Assembly (NCBI GenBank): GCA_947488325.1
Contig: CANKYZ010000005.1
Coordinates: 62,001-126,000, forward strand
Direction: 5' to 3'
Origin: an uncultured Erythrobacter sp.
GTDB lineage: Bacteria > Pseudomonadota > Alphaproteobacteria > Sphingomonadales > Sphingomonadaceae
Length of the DNA stretch: 64,000 nucleotides
A program made the translations under genes and the position numbers. Positions 62,614 to 64,000 of the stretch are shown here, in pieces. The first letter of the stretch is position 1; every line of letters starts with the position of its first letter. The notes beneath the pieces are model-generated. The model was not told the DNA's origin, did no database searches, and was given only the letters and a program-made list of their open reading frames with translations.

Positions 62614-62641
62614 AAGGGCGGCTCATACGGGTCGCCTTTTT
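62614..62641 (+). terminator. Intrinsic terminator-like hairpin after rpsO
   Basis: AAGG(g)CGGCT pairs with GGGTCGCCTT (nine pairs, one bulged G, some G-U) and is followed by five T. It may partly end the rpsO transcript before pnp, as the rpsO-pnp boundary is often attenuated or processed. Confidence 0.65.
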
Positions 62642-62678
62642 CGCATTTGGCGCTTTTGGCATTCGGCCAATGGCATCA

Positions 62679-62696
62679 GGGGCATATAAAGGCCCC
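62679..62696 (+). other. Short hairpin in the pnp leader
   Basis: GGGGC and GCCCC pair around ATATAAAG, about 80 bp before pnp. Leader hairpins of pnp are known RNase III targets. The role here is unproven. Confidence 0.35.
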
Positions 62697-62776
62697 GCAC
62701 CGGACCGGGACGGAATACCCGGACAATGTAGGCCCCGTGCACGCAATGTGGCGGCGCGGGTTCAAAAGGAAAATAA

Positions 62777-64000
62777 ATGTTCGACAAGAAAACCGTATCG
62801 CTGGAGTGGGGCGGAAAAACCCTCACTTTGGAAACAGGTCAAATCGCACGTCAAGCCGACGGCGCTGTTCTGGCCACTTATGGCGAAACCGTGGTGCTTT
62901 GCGCTGTGACTGCCGCCAAATCTGTGCGCGAGGGCCAGGATTTCTTCCCGCTCACCGTGCACTATCAAGAAAAATTCTCAGCAGCAGGCCGGATTCCCGG
63001 CGGCTTCTTCAAGCGCGAAGGCCGCGCAACGGAAAAGGAGACGCTAACTTCGCGTCTAATTGACCGCCCTTGCCGCCCGCTCTTCCCCGAAGGTTTCTAC
63101 AACGAAATCAACGTGATTTGCCAAGTCCTATCTTATGATGGTGAAACTGAACCTGATATCGTTGCGATGATTGCAGCATCGGCCGCCCTAACAATCAGTG
63201 GCCTGCCCTTCATGGGCCCAATCGGCGCAGCGCGCGTTGGTTTCAACAATGATGGCGATTATGTCCTCAACCCAACCGTCACAGACGCTCTTGGTGATGA
63301 TGGAAATCTCGACCTCGTTGTTGCTGCGACTCAAAACGCAGTAATGATGGTCGAATCCGAAGCTAAGGAACTTTCCGAAGAAGTCATGCTCGGCGCGGTG
63401 ATGTTTGCTCACGAAGAAAGCCGCAAGGTTATCGGCGCGATTATCGATTTGGCTGAACAAGCGGCTAAGGATCCATGGGATCTGCCCGCGGCAGACGATA
63501 GCACCGAAATGAAGGATAAGCTTCGCGGCATGGTCGGCGACGACATTGCCGCAGCCTATAAACTGACCGACAAATCTGAGCGTTCCGATGCTCTGAACGC
63601 AGCCCGTGCGAAGGCTAAAGAAGCCTATGCCGACGAAGATGGTCAGACGCAGATGACGGCAGGTAAGGTCGTCAAGAAGCTGGAATCGGAAATCGTGCGC
63701 GGAGCTATCCTCAAGGATGGTCAGCGTATCGATGGTCGTAAGACTGACGAAGTTCGCCCGATTGAGGCGATGGTCGGCTTACTCCCACGCACACACGGTT
63801 CGGCGCTGTTTACGCGCGGTGAAACGCAGGCGATCTGCACCACCACGCTTGGCACCAAAGACGCTGAGCAGATGATCGACGGGCTGGAAGGCCTCTCGTA
63901 CAACAACTTCATGCTGCACTATAACTTTCCGCCTTATTCGGTCGGCGAAGTGGGGCGTTTTGGCTTCACCAGCCGCCGCGAAACCGGCCATGGTAAGCTT
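62777..64000 (+). CDS. pnp: Polynucleotide phosphorylase, N-terminal part (cut by window edge)
   Basis: The first 408 codons are in the window, with ATG 62777 behind AAAAGGAAA and no stop before the edge. It starts [21 protein letters not shown], the PNPase opening, then shows [17 protein letters not shown], the first RNase PH domain ([20 protein letters not shown]), the helical linker, and the start of the second RNase PH domain ([15 protein letters not shown]). It degrades RNA 3' to 5' phosphorolytically, usually in the degradosome. The KH and S1 domains lie outside the window. Confidence 0.97.
   Translation, partial: MFDKKTVSLEWGGKTLTLETGQIARQADGAVLATYGETVVLCAVTAAKSVREGQDFFPLTVHYQEKFSAAGRIPGGFFKREGRATEKETLTSRLIDRPCRPLFPEGFYNEINVICQVLSYDGETEPDIVAMIAASAALTISGLPFMGPIGAARVGFNNDGDYVLNPTVTDALGDDGNLDLVVAATQNAVMMVESEAKELSEEVMLGAVMFAHEESRKVIGAIIDLAEQAAKDPWDLPAADDSTEMKDKLRGMVGDDIAAAYKLTDKSERSDALNAARAKAKEAYADEDGQTQMTAGKVVKKLESEIVRGAILKDGQRIDGRKTDEVRPIEAMVGLLPRTHGSALFTRGETQAICTTTLGTKDAEQMIDGLEGLSYNNFMLHYNFPPYSVGEVGRFGFTSRRETGHGKL

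Noticed and set aside
62647..63063. A 138-codon frame overlapping the pnp leader and 5' end
   Set aside because: It is a shifted frame over pnp, which has a strong RBS and a clear PNPase translation from 62777.
1..64000. CRISPR arrays, prophage, insertion sequences or toxin-antitoxin pairs
   Set aside because: No spaced direct repeats, transposase, integrase, phage structural genes or recognisable toxin-antitoxin pairs were found. The type IV secretion operon is the only mobile-element-like feature and lacks a relaxase.

Overview
The window looks like a chromosomal stretch of an alphaproteobacterium, most likely of the order Sphingomonadales and probably an Erythrobacter-like genus. This is an inference. 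It rests on the ketocarotenoid pair crtW-crtZ, the alphaproteobacterial F1-ATPase inhibitor family (DUF1476), the nusA/ylxR/infB layout, two lipoprotein c-type cytochromes and moderate GC. I see no transposase, integrase, prophage, CRISPR array or replication origin.

Layout. 1-16.4 kb: the start of an FAD oxidoreductase, a CcmI/TPR protein, gdhA, csaA, a lipoprotein cytochrome c, acs, a TVP38-mercuric reductase fusion, a nucleoside transporter, a CDP-alcohol phosphatidyltransferase, a DUF1499 protein, a second lipoprotein cytochrome c, an FbpABC-type ferric iron importer with a Fur-like box, and ferredoxin-NADP reductase. 16.4-19.7 kb: acyl-CoA dehydrogenase, an SDR and an aldo/keto reductase. 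19.7-27.8 kb: a compact type IV secretion operon virB1-2-3-4-6-9-10-11 that lacks virB5, virB7, virB8 and virD4. 27.8-33.4 kb: ppk-ppx, yhhQ, tRNA-Arg(TCT) and a Nudix hydrolase. 33.4-33.8 kb: a gene-free stretch with a predicted sigma-54-driven small RNA. 33.8-41.4 kb: grxD/bolA/DUF1476, a quinone reductase, leuD and leuC separated by three unrelated genes, a thioesterase, and crtW-crtZ for ketocarotenoids. 41.4-42.2 kb: ybaN and sufE.

42.2-48.8 kb is the most unusual region. It is a phage-shock (Psp) envelope-stress locus with pspF facing a pspA operon across a sigma-54 promoter. The operon is extended by seven tandem, overlapping small genes. Each encodes one N-terminal membrane helix and a coiled coil, and six of the seven share a C-terminal motif of the form LERI(V/A)TD-x8-E-I-(E/D)-x-L-R (one with a seven-residue insert); the seventh stops after the first half. 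The second half of the motif also appears in the C-terminus of PspC, in an in-frame extension upstream of PspA, and weakly in the PspA C-terminus. A 55-residue exported peptide, too short for routine calling, is the first gene of the operon and overlaps the next frame by TTGA. Two PilZ-like proteins and a small membrane protein follow pspF.

48.9-64 kb: the translation/RNA cluster rimP-nusA-ylxR-infB-(PaaI thioesterase)-(DUF1697)-rbfA, then an insertion of yceI, abgT, tdk, a site-2 protease and glpD, then truB-rpsO-pnp, with pnp running off the right edge.
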